A stretch of 64,000 bases of DNA from Pyronema omphalodes (taxonomy: Eukaryota; Ascomycota; Pezizomycetes; Pezizales; Pyronemataceae): positions 62,001 through 126,000 of the forward strand of contig JAJJXM010000013.1 of the NCBI GenBank assembly GCA_024516155.1, read 5' to 3'. Positions within the stretch are counted from its first letter, which is position 1. Every line of letters begins with the position of its first letter. Position numbers and translations under genes: made by a program. Below the pieces are notes generated by a model. The model worked only from the letters and a program-made list of their open reading frames with translations, searched no databases and was not told the DNA's origin. Positions 11,046 through 23,168 of this stretch are shown here, piece after piece.

Positions 11046-13108
11046 ATGTCCAAAAGTAAGTGATCCATCGCAGCGAAAGCTGTCCAAATGTACCCTGCAG
11101 CATATGTTTCTATACATGACGTCCAAACTACTGCAGACAAATGTACTTTTGGTATGTCTTGAGTATATCTGACATATGGTACGTCGTCACAGTCCGGAAG
11201 AAAGGCAATCACGCAGCTCCATCCAATACAGCACAACCCGACACAGATATGCGAGAGCAAGGATCCCAAGGAAAGACTGCTCATCCAGCAATTGTTCCCA
11301 CCGAGATTGGGATTCCGTCATCAAGCGCAAAAGAGAAGTCAGGTGTCTCATCCCATAAGCGATCCACCTCTGATGGGCCGGGTACAAACACGACTGCGTC
11401 ACAGGCGAAACGGAAAAAGCGGAAAACGGAGAATAAAAGGAATGCAAAATGCACCTCGCCCCCGCTTGCGTGCTTATCAACATGCCCCACGGAGGTTCTT
11501 GAGTTAGTTATTGGTTTCTTGAGAGGTCCTCTGCGTGCAAGCTCGCATCGCGATTTCCTCAACCTTAGACTCGTCAATCGCCGATTCCGTTACCTTCTCC
11601 AACCCATTGTCTTCGAGTCAGTTGAGATACCGGGACGGAATTGTTCTGGATGGTCAGTTTCGAAAGATGTGCGCAAGCTCCTGCGCCTGATTGATCTGAA
11701 TCCGAGTCTCGCGACATGTATAAAGGACCTCAACTATGGCGAGTTTCACCAGTTTGACGTCGAAGAGGTGGAATACAGCGTGGACGAACGGAAACACGAT
11801 CGTAAAATCTTGTCAAAGTTCGTCGAAGAAACAGGACTCCAAGACCTGACAGGAATGACGTGGGAACATATTCTTCAACGATCAAGACTGCGCGAAATGT
11901 CAAAATTATACGAGATCATGTGCATCCCTCTTCTATTGGCAAGACTTACCAACCTACGTATGCTGGGGTTCGAAGGTCATGTGGGAGGTGGATACGCTTT
12001 TCTCCTTACGCCATGGGCAAAGGAGATATGGGAACACACGCCACTGAGATCTCTGGAGGTGCTACGATGGCAACCATGGCACGAGGATCTCGCCTACCAG
12101 TCCATTTGGTGGCCGTCGCATTATATCCATCATTACAGCTCCGTTAGTAACAAAGAAAAGCCACCGAATAATGATTGGAATGTTATTTCCTTCCTCCAGT
12201 TCACGCCAGCCTTGAAACAGCTCACCTTCACCAACGATGTGTTCCTTGCTAGAGCAACTCCTGAAAGCATGCCGATATTGCCATCCTTAACATCCATCCG
12301 CATCGAGAGTGGTCACGCAGAAGAGACTTCCCAGTTCCTCATGAAACTTGTAAACTGCACCCCGAAGTTCAAGACTGTGGAAACACTGCCTGGGGCAGCT
12401 TTCCGGGCATCGGTATTTAAAGAGGCTTTACGGCAAATGCGGCACAGCATCGAAGAGATGGACATTAACGGTGAGTTTAAGAGAATCTCAGATACCAATG
12501 GAGGAATCGGACCGTTGAAGGATTTTACCAATCTGATCAAAATATCAACAAATTTGTCAGCTCTTTATCCGTTATCACGTACGGGCTGGTCCGAGGATTC
12601 CAGTCTGCTCGAACTTTTACCGCCAAACCTCGAATATTTCCATCTTCGTATCTCTGACAAAGATATTGATCAGTTCAAATTCGAACAATTCAATCCGCAC
12701 CTATCATTCGAATTCCAGTTCCAGCGGATTTCAGAACCCATTTGGCGACTATATCAGTTACTCGAGCATGTCGCGCTTGCAAAGGAGAGCGGTGTATTAT
12801 CAAAACTTCGCAGTATCAGTATCGACGACCAGTCACGGCGAGTGGCATCTTCACAGAGCTCGGAAGAAGGTCTAAACAGACTTGCTGCACTTTGTACGAG
12901 CTTAGGAATCGAATGGAAACGTAGTGGCGACGATATCAACGAGTCTCGGTTAACTGAACGGTACTCGGAAATGGACTTGCAACGGGACTGGGAGCCGGAC
13001 TGGCAGATGAATTGGCAAATGCACTGGCCCATGGACGGGGAATATGACGGGGGGGAACGTGAGTGGGGGGAACGCGAGTGGGACTATATCATGAATGAGA
13101 TGGCCTGA
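11046..13108 (+). CDS. F-box-like family protein, copy B (intact)
   Basis: Predicted as 11046-11055 joined to 11193-13108, 641 aa. Exon 1 is only ATGTCCAAAA; the intron 11056-11192 has a GTAAGTG donor, TATCTGAC branch and CACAG acceptor, and splicing gives MSKIRKKGNHAAPS in frame with the long second exon. An unspliced start at 11141 lacks support from the duplicate. The F-box-like block lies at about residues 97-140 (LSTCPTEVLELVIGFL; FLNLRLVNRRFRYLLQPIVF), followed by VRKLLRLIDLNPSLATCIKD. The last 45 residues are rich in Trp, Asp, Glu and Met (DWQMNWQMHWPMDGEY; two GEREW units), comparable to the C1 tail. Probable SCF substrate adaptor by family. An inverted, broken copy sits at 57522-59409. 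Confidence 0.72.
11056..11192 (+). other. Predicted 5' intron of copy B
   Basis: GTAAGTG donor at 11056, TATCTGACAT branch near 11166, CACAG acceptor ending at 11192; 137 nt. Position and signals match the other family introns. Confidence 0.5.
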
Positions 13109-13664
13109 TGAAACTGGCCAACAATAGTTTCCGATTCTCTTGTCCCTCCATCCCCGGAATAAGAACCGTTTTTCCCGTCTCTGTTCTGTGGAATGTCATT
13201 TTCTAGTTGTCTCATTTTTTTACGCTCCATATTTTTTCCATTTGTCTCTTTTCGGAGGTTTTACTTTATGTCGTCAAAATTTGTTTTCTTATTGCAATAT
13301 CATCACTCCGTTTCATGCTCATCATCGTTTGATAACAAGTGCATTACCCGTTCATCCAACATCAGTGCCCGCCCGGAACAGGATCTTATACCAGTTAGGA
13401 TTAGTGAATCCTGCTTATCATCCACTCTTCGTAGCCTCGGCGCATTCTGGATAAGCTCGGAAACATGAATAGCACGTAGAATGAGTCGAGTGATCACCCA
13501 TGCACTCCGTCCCAAGAGTTTCCTGTTGTGAATACACCTGGGCATCGTGTATTACACAGCTACTGCGAACGCAATCCATGTTTACATCACTTATATTTGC
13601 ACCATTCATCTCGGAAAGCGCAACCCTTGTTCAAAATCAAAGTGCAGAAAAAAGAGTAGATGAA
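13109..13664. other. 3' flank of F-box copy B
   Basis: Conserved with the flank of the inverted copy (for example AAGTGCATTACC at about 13337 against 56567-56578), but reading frames are not preserved between them, so it is treated as non-coding. It ends at the LINE-1 5' end. Confidence 0.4.
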
Positions 13665-13956
13665 AACACCACCTCGAGTTCGACCCCCCCCCCCCAGCTA
13701 TCGCCACAACAACGCGGAAATCCATCGATTTTCGTGCGAAATCGTCATCAGCGACGTCAAATTACCTAGCTGTAGCATCTGCAGACCAGGCCCCCTCTTT
13801 TTTGTGGTGCGAGCGGTGAAGACAGAGATTCCGGGCCCCTGAAGACGCACTCGGCTACGACGTCCATCAACCCCCCATCATCAACCACATCCTCCGCAAT
13901 CGAACTCAACTCCCTCCCCCCGTCAAATCACCTTAATCAACCTGTCTCTAACCTCC

Positions 13957-15748
13957 ATGGCAACTCGCGCGTCCGCTGCGAGGAAGAAACCCCTTCCGCC
14001 AGATAAACCTCCCCTCCCCACGCTCGGCCTTAGCAAACACGCTAGAGTAGAGCCTCACAATGGAACCGAACCCGCCGACACGATGAACTTGGACTCCGAC
14101 CTCAGTGAACTCGACGAACCCTCCCCGACTTCCTCCCCCGTACGTCGTACTTCTACCCCCGAACCCACCACGCGCAACCGTGCCCCACCCGTCACGTCAC
14201 CCCGCACGCAACATACGATCCGAGTCCGGGACACCTTTCCACAGGCTACCGTACCCCTCAAACGCGGCGCCCCATCCACCACCAACGCATCCGAACCCGC
14301 CCTGGTCTACGAAACGGGCATCCAAGAAGCCCTGCGCTCAGCTCAATCCACCTCCAGGGCCGAAACAATGACCCTTCCGATCCACCTCGCCGAACGTCTC
14401 CTTTCGGCAGTGGCAACATACGCCGACACCGCCAGAGAAACCGACAGACACACCAACGACAGGATCACGAAGGCCTTCAGAATGATGGACAGAGACCGAG
14501 CCATCATGCGCGAAACCCAAGACATGCTGCGCACTCTGGTCCCCAACTACAAACCTTCCCAACGCATGGACCCCCCCATCCCCAATCCCCCCTCTGACGC
14601 ACAAAGCACTGCCCTTATTAACTACTGGAAAACCCGCTGCTTTGCAGCCGAGGATACCCTCACCAAAAACAACATTCCCCTCCCCCCCTCCCCCGCCTTT
14701 CCCCCCAGTGAACCCAGCGCAGCCTGGTCCGAACCGGACGTCCCAGGCAGGTATTCGGACAGAAAGCCCGCGCCCCCCCCCACAAAACAAACCCCACCCC
14801 CGCCCCCCCCAAGAATCCCGCACCCACCCCCAGAAAAACCAACCCTACCCCACAAAACAACCGCCCAGTGACCGTTATCCTCCCATGTCCTGATCTAGAA
14901 AATTTGACAGACGACGCAAAGGTCCAAGCAGGTAACATGGTAAATAGGGCTCTCCGAGAGGCAGAGGCACCCAACACCATCGCCGTAGTGACCGTGAGGA
15001 AAAACGCTGGAGGCAACCTGCTCCTTACGTTCCCCGCAGACACAACCGAGACCGAGGTGTCCCAATTCCTGCCAGTCATGAAAGACGCTGCAAAGCAGTC
15101 CACATGGCCCTCAAAGACCCCCAAATCGCCGAAAAATGGCACAAACTCACCGTACATAGGATCCCGCTAGACGTGTACCCAGGCACCCCGGAAGGCATGA
15201 CAGCCCTCCAAAATGAAATCGAACGCAATAACGCGGTTCGCTTGACACAGCCCCCCCGCTACATAACACATCCCGATAAGCGAGTTGGTAAGACCGCATC
15301 TAGCATCATGATCGCCCTAAAGACGGCAGAAGATGCGCGCACGCTCAAGCGCAAGAAGGTTATTATCCGCTATGAACCGCGCAAAGTCACGGATTATCAC
15401 TCGTCACGTTCCACGGACCAGTGCCGTAGGTGCCTCCACTTCGGACACCACCACGCTCTCTGCCCCAACACCTCCGACCCCATCTGCGCAATCTGTACAG
15501 CTAACCACCCCACCGAACTTCACCTATGCCCCGAATGCCCCCACAGAAAAGGCAAACCATGCCATCACATTCCCCCCCGTTGTGCGAACTGCGCAAGAGA
15601 TCCCGATGCTGACGCCAACCACCCAGCATTTCACCCCAAATGCCCAACACGCATTGCGGTAGTAAAGGCAGCTTGGGACAAAACTAGCTTCCCCCGCTCA
15701 AACCCCGAAGACACCCCCACCGATAACGCTATTAAGACTGATGCATAA
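13957..15748 (+). pseudogene. LINE-1 ORF1, nucleic-acid-binding Gag-like protein (frameshifted)
   Basis: ORF1 of LINE retrotransposons coats element RNA. It starts MATRASAARKK; a Pro-rich first part (to about 14870) is followed by CPDLENLTDDAKVQAGN and, after another frame change near 15100, by the conserved block IAEKWHKLTVHRIPLDVYP. Zinc knuckles follow: CRRCLHFGHHHALC, then CAICTANHPTELHLC and CANCARDPDADANHPAFHPKC. At least two frameshifts (near 14850 and 15100) separate the pieces. The stop overlaps the ORF2 start by 8 nt (15741-15748). Confidence 0.75.
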
Positions 15749-18700
15749 ACAGACACAGTCGGCGGCAACCATTCATGTCATATCACACAACATGAACAGA
15801 AGCACCAATGCTCTGAATACGCTCCTGAACACCGCCGGAGCAAGAGCAGACATCATCCTGCTGCAAGAAACAAATATTAAGAACCCAACATTCGTTACCT
15901 CCCATCCCAACTTTCTAACACTCATTCCCCCCTCCCCCCATGGCGCAACGATAAGAACGGCAGCCTCTGTCTCTCGTTTAAACCCTTTCCTACAAGTTAC
16001 CCCCCGCCCCGATATCTGCTCTAACCCTGACATGCAGATACTCGAAGTTCAAACCCCCCTCATTCCCCCCTTCTACCTCATTACTATATACAATGAATGG
16101 GACTCCCGAACACGCCTATTCACTATTCCCGCTCGTTAAACCCCCTCCAACTACCCAGCCGATGTGTATTAACGGGTGACATGAACGCCCACCATCCCCT
16201 CTGGAACAGCCATTACAAACACATGGCCCGTGCGGAAGAACTCGTACGCCTGATAGAGGAAGAAGGATGGTGTTTGGCGAACACCCCGGACACACCTACA
16301 TATCATTAAAAGACGGGACGAGGCTCCTCCGTCTTAGACCTCACTCTGTCATCGCCCGCCATGGCAAACGCGGTTCAAAACTGGTGCGTAGACGGCGAAG
16401 CAGCGACGGGTTCGGACTACGAAGTCATCAGATTTCAAATCCGGTCCCAGCACCCGGACATCGAGTACGTTGACCAGCAACCACGCTTGAATTGGAAGCG
16501 CACGAACTGGGACGAATTCTCCAGTGCACTCCTCCAACTGACGGCGGAGCTCTCCCCGACATAGCACTCCTACAAGTCCAACCCAACGAAGCCGAACCTG
16601 GATGAGTGGGCAGCCTCGATCCAAAAAGCCATCGTCCAAGCCGCACGAACAGCAACCCCTCTCGTCCAATATTCCCCCCGAGCAAAACGATGGTGGACTC
16701 AAGAGCTGAAAGACACGAAGGCGGCGATGTCCCAGGCTAGAAAGAGGTGGAAACTTACAGATCCGAGGACACTCTGAACGCCTACCGCAGCTTCAGAAAC
16801 GCCCACTACAGAGCTGTACGGCAAGCCAAAGACAAGCTCTGGAAAGAATACTTGTCCCAGGCAGAGGGCCAGGACATATGGGGGCGTTCAGATATACCAA
16901 CCCCCGAAAAACACAACTATCCCCCCCCATCACCAAGACAGAGAACGGCGTCACTACAACCCATACCGACTTCCCCGGTAAAGTGACAGCTTTCCAAGCT
17001 CTTCCCCCCCCCCCCCCATCAGCCCCAATTAACCCCCCCGCTAACAATAAAACCCCCCTCCCCTGGACCACATTCACTGAAAAGAAGTAGTAGCCCTCGC
17101 CATCTCGTCCTCGTCACCAAGAAAGCCCCGGGACCGGATGGGATAACATTCTTGTGCCTTCGACGAAATTGAAGTCATCCCCAAAGAACTGACAACTTTG
17201 TATGCCACGTTAGGGGAGATAGGTTACCAGCCGAAATGCTGGAGGGAAGCTACCACGGTAGTTATTCCGAAACCTAACAAACCCGACTACAGCTCCATTA
17301 AAGCCTACCGACCCATAGCACTCCTGAATTTCATGGGCAAAGTGTTAGAAAAATTAATGGCCTCCAGACTCAGCCAAATCCCCGAAACACAGGACCTATT
17401 ACACAACGAACAAATTGGGGGCGCCCGAAACGATCAGCCATAGACGCAGCTATGGCGCTGACGCACGACATCGAGAGCCACATGCGACAAAAATCAGTGA
17501 CATCAACCCTTCTTCTCGACGTCCGCGGTGCCTTCGACAACGTCTCAGCGACAAGAGTAACGGCAACCATGCGTAATCTGGGATGCCCAACACCGGTGGT
17601 TCGCTGGTGTGAATCCTTCCTCAACGACAGAACAACAGCCCTCTCGTTTCACGGAAAAACAGACATTCAAAGACCAATACGCACTGGTTCTCCCAGGGCT
17701 CGCCAGCCTCCCCGATGCTCTTCCTGATTAACCTCCGCCCACTCTTGGACGCCCTCAACCATCACAACCCCTCCCTATGGACCCCTAGTTACATCGATGA
17801 TGTAGCATAGTGTGTCACGGATGATCACGCGCATCGAACGCCCGCACCCTCGAAGCAGCAGCAAAAGTCGCTTTTCGGTGGGCACACAACAATGCGGTTG
17901 CGTTGGACGACTCGAAGTCGGAATTGTTACACTTCCACGGAGCACAGAAAGATGACATCAATGATTCAATCTGCGTGACACTACCGAACGGCACTCGAGT
18001 ATCCCCGGGAACACCCAACGGCAAGCATGATGTAGTCCGCTGGATCGGAATCTTCTTCGACTGAAAGTTGTCCTTCAAACACCATGTAGAAACAAGACTG
18101 ATGCATGCCTCTAGGACCTTCAATGCCCTCCGCAGCCTGGCTCGGCACGAAACCGGCTTGTCCCCAACGGCGGTACACACTCTTTACCGATCCTGCGTCC
18201 TATCGAGAGCCGACTTTGGTGCAGACATCTGGTGGTCCGGTCAGAAAACCTTCCAACGGAAACTTCAGCTACAACAAATACAGCACTACGACACATACTC
18301 AACGCCTTCCCCTCGACCCCCATCCCCGCCCTACATCACGAAGCTGCACTGCCACCAGTGTCAGTACGCCTTAACCACAAACAACGAAAATATGCCCTGA
18401 GGCTTCTATCCCTACCCCCCTCCCACCCCGTCGTCACGCTGCCCCTCCTCCTACCCCATCCCAAACCACTTCAACAACGCCATACAGTCCCCGAGTGAAT
18501 ATGATTGCGACTGGTCCTCCGCGTCACGACCAATCAGTCGCCTAACATCGGTGATCTCCTCCACCCGCCATTGGATACGGCGGACAACTACCATAGAAGA
18601 CACGGCCCGACCAGACCCAACTCCGTGGCAAGAACCCCCGATGACGAGACACCTCCCCGCCCAATCGAAAGACGCCGCTGAGACGGAACATTATATCCTG

Positions 18701-19722
18701 TTGCACCACCTACGAAGCTCCCCCAACACCATTATAGCATACACCGACGGATCGAAACTCGACAACTCCGTCGGTGCGGGATTCTACGTATCACACGGCT
18801 TTAACAGAAGGATCCGGAAATCAATCCCACTGGGTACAACAAGTGAAGTCTTTGATGCGGAACTCAAAGCCATCGGGGAATGCATCCACACTTGTTCGTC
18901 ATACATTCGCCGCGAACGCTTACAATACCGCGAACTCCGCTTCTTTACGGACGATCAGGCTGCCATCACCAGAGCAACCAGACTCTCCCCTGGCCCTGGC
19001 CAAGAGACTGCGATCGCCATCCACAACCTCGCCCACACCCTCCTCCAAAGAACAGGCACCTCTATCCACCTCCACTGGGTGCCCGGACACACCAATATCA
19101 TTGGAAATGAAGAGTCGGACCAACTCGCGAAATTGGCCACCTCTGCCGCCCCAACACGCCCTCCCCAACATCACTGTCGTGGATCCGTCGACAAGTTAAA
19201 GAAGCGCTCGCGAAGGACTGGAAAAACTGGTACGAACGAAGCCCGACATACAAGACGTACGATACACCGCATAAAAAATCACTCGATACGGCGTACCCCA
19301 CAGCCCCGAAAAAATATCCACAGCCATCCTCGGCCTTCGCACAGGACACGGATATTTTCTGGACTGTTTGGCACACCCCCCTCACCTACCTACCCCTCAC
19401 GCGCATGCCCATGCCCATGCCCCCTGCACCCCCTCAAACGCCCAAACACTTACTCCTATCATGCCCCCTCTTTACCCAACACCGCGTACGCCTCCGAAGG
19501 GAGCTGAAGCTACCCTGACACCGACAACTCCACCTACGCATTATCCTGCACACAAAAACCGGCATCAAGGCACTGATCACCATAATTTCTGACACTAAGG
19601 TCGCCACCTCAGAATGGGCACACACGGTATTGAGTAAGTCCCCCGGAGAGGTTAACAGACAAGACAGACGAACCGAGACGACAGGCTGGGGAACATTGTT
19701 GGACCCAGACGAGGAACATTAA
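15741..19722 (+). pseudogene. LINE-1 ORF2: endonuclease, reverse transcriptase, RNase H (multiple breaks)
   Basis: ORF2 copies element RNA into nicked target DNA. Visible in order: APE endonuclease (HNMNRS; ILLQET; LTGDMNAHHPLW near 16170), reverse transcriptase (LEKLMASRLSQI near 17350; LLLDVRGAFDNV near 17515; YIDD near 17791, directly followed by a stop), then RNase H at 18720-19140 with YTDGSK, DAELKA, FTDDQAA and GNEESDQLAKLA. A His/Cys/Pro-rich C-terminal region runs to DPDEEH and TAA at 19720-19722. Stops and frameshifts occur near 16140, 16310, 16560, 17090, 17440, 17810 and 18065, so it is non-functional. Confidence 0.75.
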
Positions 19723-20289
19723 AAAAAAAAAAAAAAAAAAAAGAATAAAAAAAAAAAAAAAAAAAATTTAATAATAATAATATGTATATAATGAACGAAG
19801 TGGAGAGGGGAAGGATAGGGGAAAGGAGAAGGAAAGGAGAGGGAAGGGAACGGGAGAGAGTAGGAAAAGAAGAAGATTGAAGGAGGGGAAGGAAGAGGGA
19901 GATGCAGTGGGGGAAGGGAGGACGGAGGGAGAAAGGGGAGCATGGAGAAGGAGGGAGAAAGGGGCGGTATCGGAGAAGAGGAAGGAGAAGGGAGGAGGAG
20001 ATTTTAAAAAAAAAAAAAAAAATAAAAATAAAAAAAAGGGGGACGTCAACGGGGAAGGGAGGAGGAACAACAGGCACCGGGAAGGGTGAGTGAAGAGCGA
20101 ACAGGGCTCCGGGACACACCGACGAGACGAGCAGAAATGGAGAATGAGTGAAGAGGGGGACTACAACCCGACAAAGATAGACCGCTCCGGGGCGTTCCCG
20201 GTAACTCCTGAGGTCACTCTCAGAAGTTAGCAATGTATATACTAGTAAGTCTCCGCCATAACCTTAGGGTTAGATGCGTGTATGAAATG

Positions 20290-20320
<31 letters not shown>
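19723..20320 (+). other. LINE-1 3' UTR with A-runs and poly-A tail
   Basis: A-rich blocks at 19721-19770 and 20005-20037, a purine-rich G/A stretch between them and a 3' end with the short hairpin AACCTTAGGGTT followed by GCGTGTATGA and about 31 A. Long antisense frames here are low-complexity. Confidence 0.6.
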
Positions 20321-20324
<4 letters not shown>

Positions 20325-21116
20325 CAACATGACCTTTTCGATGACACCCGGGATGTACCACGTACAAGGAATCCATCACGATCAGAAAATCTCCTTATAG
20401 AATAGCTACGAAAAGTCTCGAAACTGGACGTCACCCGACTTACAGGCACGCCAACGGGGCTGGGTATTAAGCGCTATAGTCGCTTCAGGGCAACGTTATA
20501 CTCACGTTGATTTTGATGTGTGGCTGATCAAGTGACAAGAAAGGTCAACAATACTGATAGTCTATATGGTACACGGGCAACTATATTAAACCACACATAT
20601 CTCTTGTAGCTGCATGCCGATACCTATCTGGTGTGTTGAGTTATTTCTTTGTGAAAAAAAAAAAAACACCAAATGCATACCCGCGACAACATGGATTATC
20701 GCTCGTGGTAGCCCAACTTGCTCCGTAGCCACACGTTGGTTATGTTTACTATAGCTCTTCCTCTGTATGAACGTCTGTGAATCAACATTCCATGAATTCC
20801 TGTAATAATGCTGTTCATAACATAGTAAGATACTGTCCTGCTAATACACCAAACCGTCAACATTCGACTCACTGGTCCTAATTCCCTTCATTACATAAAA
20901 CTTCTGGTGTTACAAAAACTCAAGAATAAAAACTGAAACCTCATGAAACTCGCGCCGAACATCAAGGTCGGGGGCAGTGGCATCATTTTCGAACAGGCCG
21001 TCCCGTATTTGACTTACGACGATGTTACACCGCACGTCCTGCGACTTGCAGCAACTAGGTGTGTTCCGGTCACCCAGATCGTACCTCCAGACATCTAGCT
21101 CCATCAAACATTGCGT
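20321..21116. other. Intergenic, nothing recognised
   Basis: AT-leaning DNA with a 13-A run near 20654. No conserved frame, repeat partner or RNA gene seen. Confidence 0.35.
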
Positions 21117-21616
21117 TTATGCTTTGCTGTTCGCTGCTGCTTTAGTCTTTGATCGAGTCATTATTGTGGAACGAGTAACGATATGGCATGCTCGACGACT
21201 GAACGTGACACGAGGGAAAGGCGTTGATCCAACTCTTTGTGGACTGCGTTTACGAGTTTTCTGGGTCGAGTTTGATGTTCGCGGTTTAGCTTTGACAAAT
21301 TGAGCGTTAGATAATATCACTCAGGACGCATATGAGGAGCAAGATATGCCGGTGGCGTAGGGGCTGAGTGCGGTGGTGTACGACGGAAAGAACTTACGAT
21401 CCCAATAATACCCCTCTCTGATCCGACCAGATACCACGGTATGACGTCCAATATGTGCTTTCCAAGTCTCTTTATCCATCCGATCCTTGATGGCACATCG
21501 GCCCCAAAAACAGCGCTGCTTACACCGGCCTCCATGGCTTTGTCTGACGTGCCTCCAGAGGGCATGTAGGTGAGGAAAGCCCTGTGGTACATCAGATCGT
21601 TATAATGATATGCCAT
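21117..21616 (-). CDS. Possible two-exon small protein, unknown function
   Basis: Exon 1 21616-21398 (73 codons from ATG at 21616-21614, MAYHYNDLMYHRAFLTY), GTAAGT donor at 21397, branch-like TATCTAAC near 21310 and CCCAG acceptor ending at 21261, then exon 2 21260-21117 (47 codons plus stop). Phases match, giving about 120 aa with a very basic Ser/Arg/Lys-rich C-terminus (KTRKRSPQRVG). I recognise no family. The joined frame and good splice signals are the only evidence. Confidence 0.35.
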
Positions 21617-21693
21617 CAGTGCATAACTTTATTCCACGATGAGAATAAAATGTCCTCCTGCTATGCCCGACCTATCCTTCGACTACCCCCTAC

Positions 21694-21759
21694 CTAACCT
21701 CGTGCTAACCTCGTGCTAACCTCGTGCTATCCTCGTGCTATCCTCGTGCTATCCTCTGC
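21694..21759 (+). repeat. 11-bp tandem repeat, six units
   Basis: Unit CTAACCTCGTG three times, then CTATCCTCGTG twice and a shortened last unit. Confidence 0.8.
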
Positions 21760-21779
21760 TTAAAGCCTTAAGCTCTATC

Positions 21780-21960
21780 CCCCGTTTATTTCGCCCCCCC
21801 CCCCCCACTTTATTTATGTTTTATTTCATCCCCTGACTTATTCTTAATTTATTTCACCCCCCAAGTTATTCACTATTTCCTTCACCCCCGAGTTATTCAC
21901 CATTTATTTTATGACTTGTTTTATTCCCTATTTATGTTTTATCACCCGTTTATTTTCTAC
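21780..21960 (+). repeat. Pyrimidine-rich low-complexity tract
   Basis: Imperfect repeats of TTATTTCACCCCC and TTATTCACYATTT, with a 14-C run near 21796. No coding potential. Confidence 0.5.
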
Positions 21961-22310
21961 TCATTTTGTTGTTTTTGTGTTGCATTTTAAGCTTTCTCTC
22001 AGCGTTTAGATAACGCCAAACAAAAGGTTTATTCAACGGCATTTTTTCTAGATTTGTATGTTACAGGAAAAGAGGTACATTCAATGCAAGTAATTTAATG
22101 TAGAAAAAAGAAAAAAAAATACAAACAAAAAAAACACAGGCAAAACAAACAACCACACTGCCGGTACATCAGCTTTTGATAAAAACAGCGGGATAAGACA
22201 TACCTATGCTGGATCATTAGGTCCTGATTTCGAATAGTTTGTGGTCAGCATCACGCTGAAATTTCAATTTCTTTTTGGCCTTTTGCAGGTAGATTGTTCA
22301 TTAGTACTTT

Positions 22311-22536
22311 TGTGCTGAGGGATTGAAGGGGTTGATTTATTGGGGATTCGAGCGGTTGGTCAATAAATGGTGTGCTGAGGGATTGTGGTAGTTGATTCAT
22401 TGGGGGATTCGAGGGGTTGGTCGAGGAATGGTGTTCTGAGGGATTGCGGTGGTTGATTTACTGAGGGATTCGAGGGGTTGATCGCAGCGGAGAAATGGTG
22501 TGCTGAGGGATTGAAGGGGTTGATCGAGAAATGTTG
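22311..22536 (+). repeat. About 60-bp minisatellite, between three and four units
   Basis: Units begin TGTGCTGAGGGATTG at about 22311, 22371, 22432 and 22499, each continuing through TTGAT.TATTGGGGGATTCGA and ending near AAATGG. Periods are 60, 61 and about 67. Confidence 0.7.
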
Positions 22537-23168
22537 TGGTGGGGGATGGTGGTGGTTGATTTATTACTGTTGATGGAGGTTACAACGGAAAAATGCTGTG
22601 GTGAGGGTGGTGACAGATATCAGGTTTCGATGGAACTTTATACGTGCAAAATCTTTCCCTTCCGGCTTCCAGATGTGATGTCATGTGAAAAGGGCCCCAT
22701 CCATCAAGATTCAGCCCTGCAAGGGGCGCTATCTACCCCCCGCTGCTACCTACCACTAGCTCCCGTTGCATCAGCTCTCCGTCTCGCTTCCCCCCACCTC
22801 GCTTCTCCACCAGCTACTACGAACTCCACTACAAACTCGAGTTCTCAAGCTTCCCTACATTATCACGGAGCTCTCGACAAATTTTACCACCTGCTCTGTC
22901 CCCCGATTTTCAGCACTCCGACCTGCAGCAATACCCAATTTCCTCAGTGTGTTCCAATCCTGTGCACCTCCTACCCCTCCCCCAATACAAGCTTCTCCCA
23001 CCACGAGCAGTCCGGGAGATTCCCCGAAACCACATCAAGAATTCACGAGTCCCTCTCCGCTAATTCCGCCTCCCTCTGCCACCATCCAAGCCGTCTGAAA
23101 GAACTCCGCCATTTTCTACTCCCCCCATTCCGGCTTCTCTCTACATTTTCTCTTTACCGGTTTCATTA
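22537..23168. other. Region before the Dicer remnant, no gene recognised
   Basis: G-rich then Pro/Ser-coding C-rich DNA with open frames but no domain. The DExD half of the Dicer helicase expected here is absent. Confidence 0.35.

Larger units (their letters stand above)
10055..13500 (+). repeat. Segmental duplication block B
   Basis: This block (N-terminus of the coiled-coil gene, intergenic promoters, F-box copy B, 3' flank) matches the minus strand of 56177-60430 over its length, with many substitutions and indels. Examples: GCACCTGAAACCAT at about 10642 against its reverse complement near 59820, and AAGGTGCTTATTGGATTGGTC at 10308 against 60145-60165. Confidence 0.65.
13665..20320 (+). 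mobile_element. LINE-1: Tad-like non-LTR retrotransposon, degenerate
   Basis: Full-length-looking element of about 6.65 kb: C-rich 5' leader starting CGAGTTCGACCCCC (the same leader begins LINE-3 and LINE-4), ORF1 with zinc knuckles, ORF2 with APE endonuclease, reverse transcriptase and RNase H, a long purine-rich 3' UTR with internal A-runs and a terminal poly-A at 20290-20320. No clean target-site duplication was found. Frameshifts and stops break both ORFs. GC- and C-rich codon use differs sharply from the host genes beside it. Confidence 0.8.

Noticed and set aside
19652..20233. Long antisense Ser/Phe/Pro frame in the LINE-1 3' UTR
   Set aside because: Pyrimidine-rich low complexity opposite a purine-rich UTR with poly-A runs; no domain.
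13665..20320. Repeat-induced point mutation as the cause of LINE decay
   Set aside because: The copies remain GC- and CpG-rich and breaks are mostly indels; a dinucleotide index calculation would be needed to say more.
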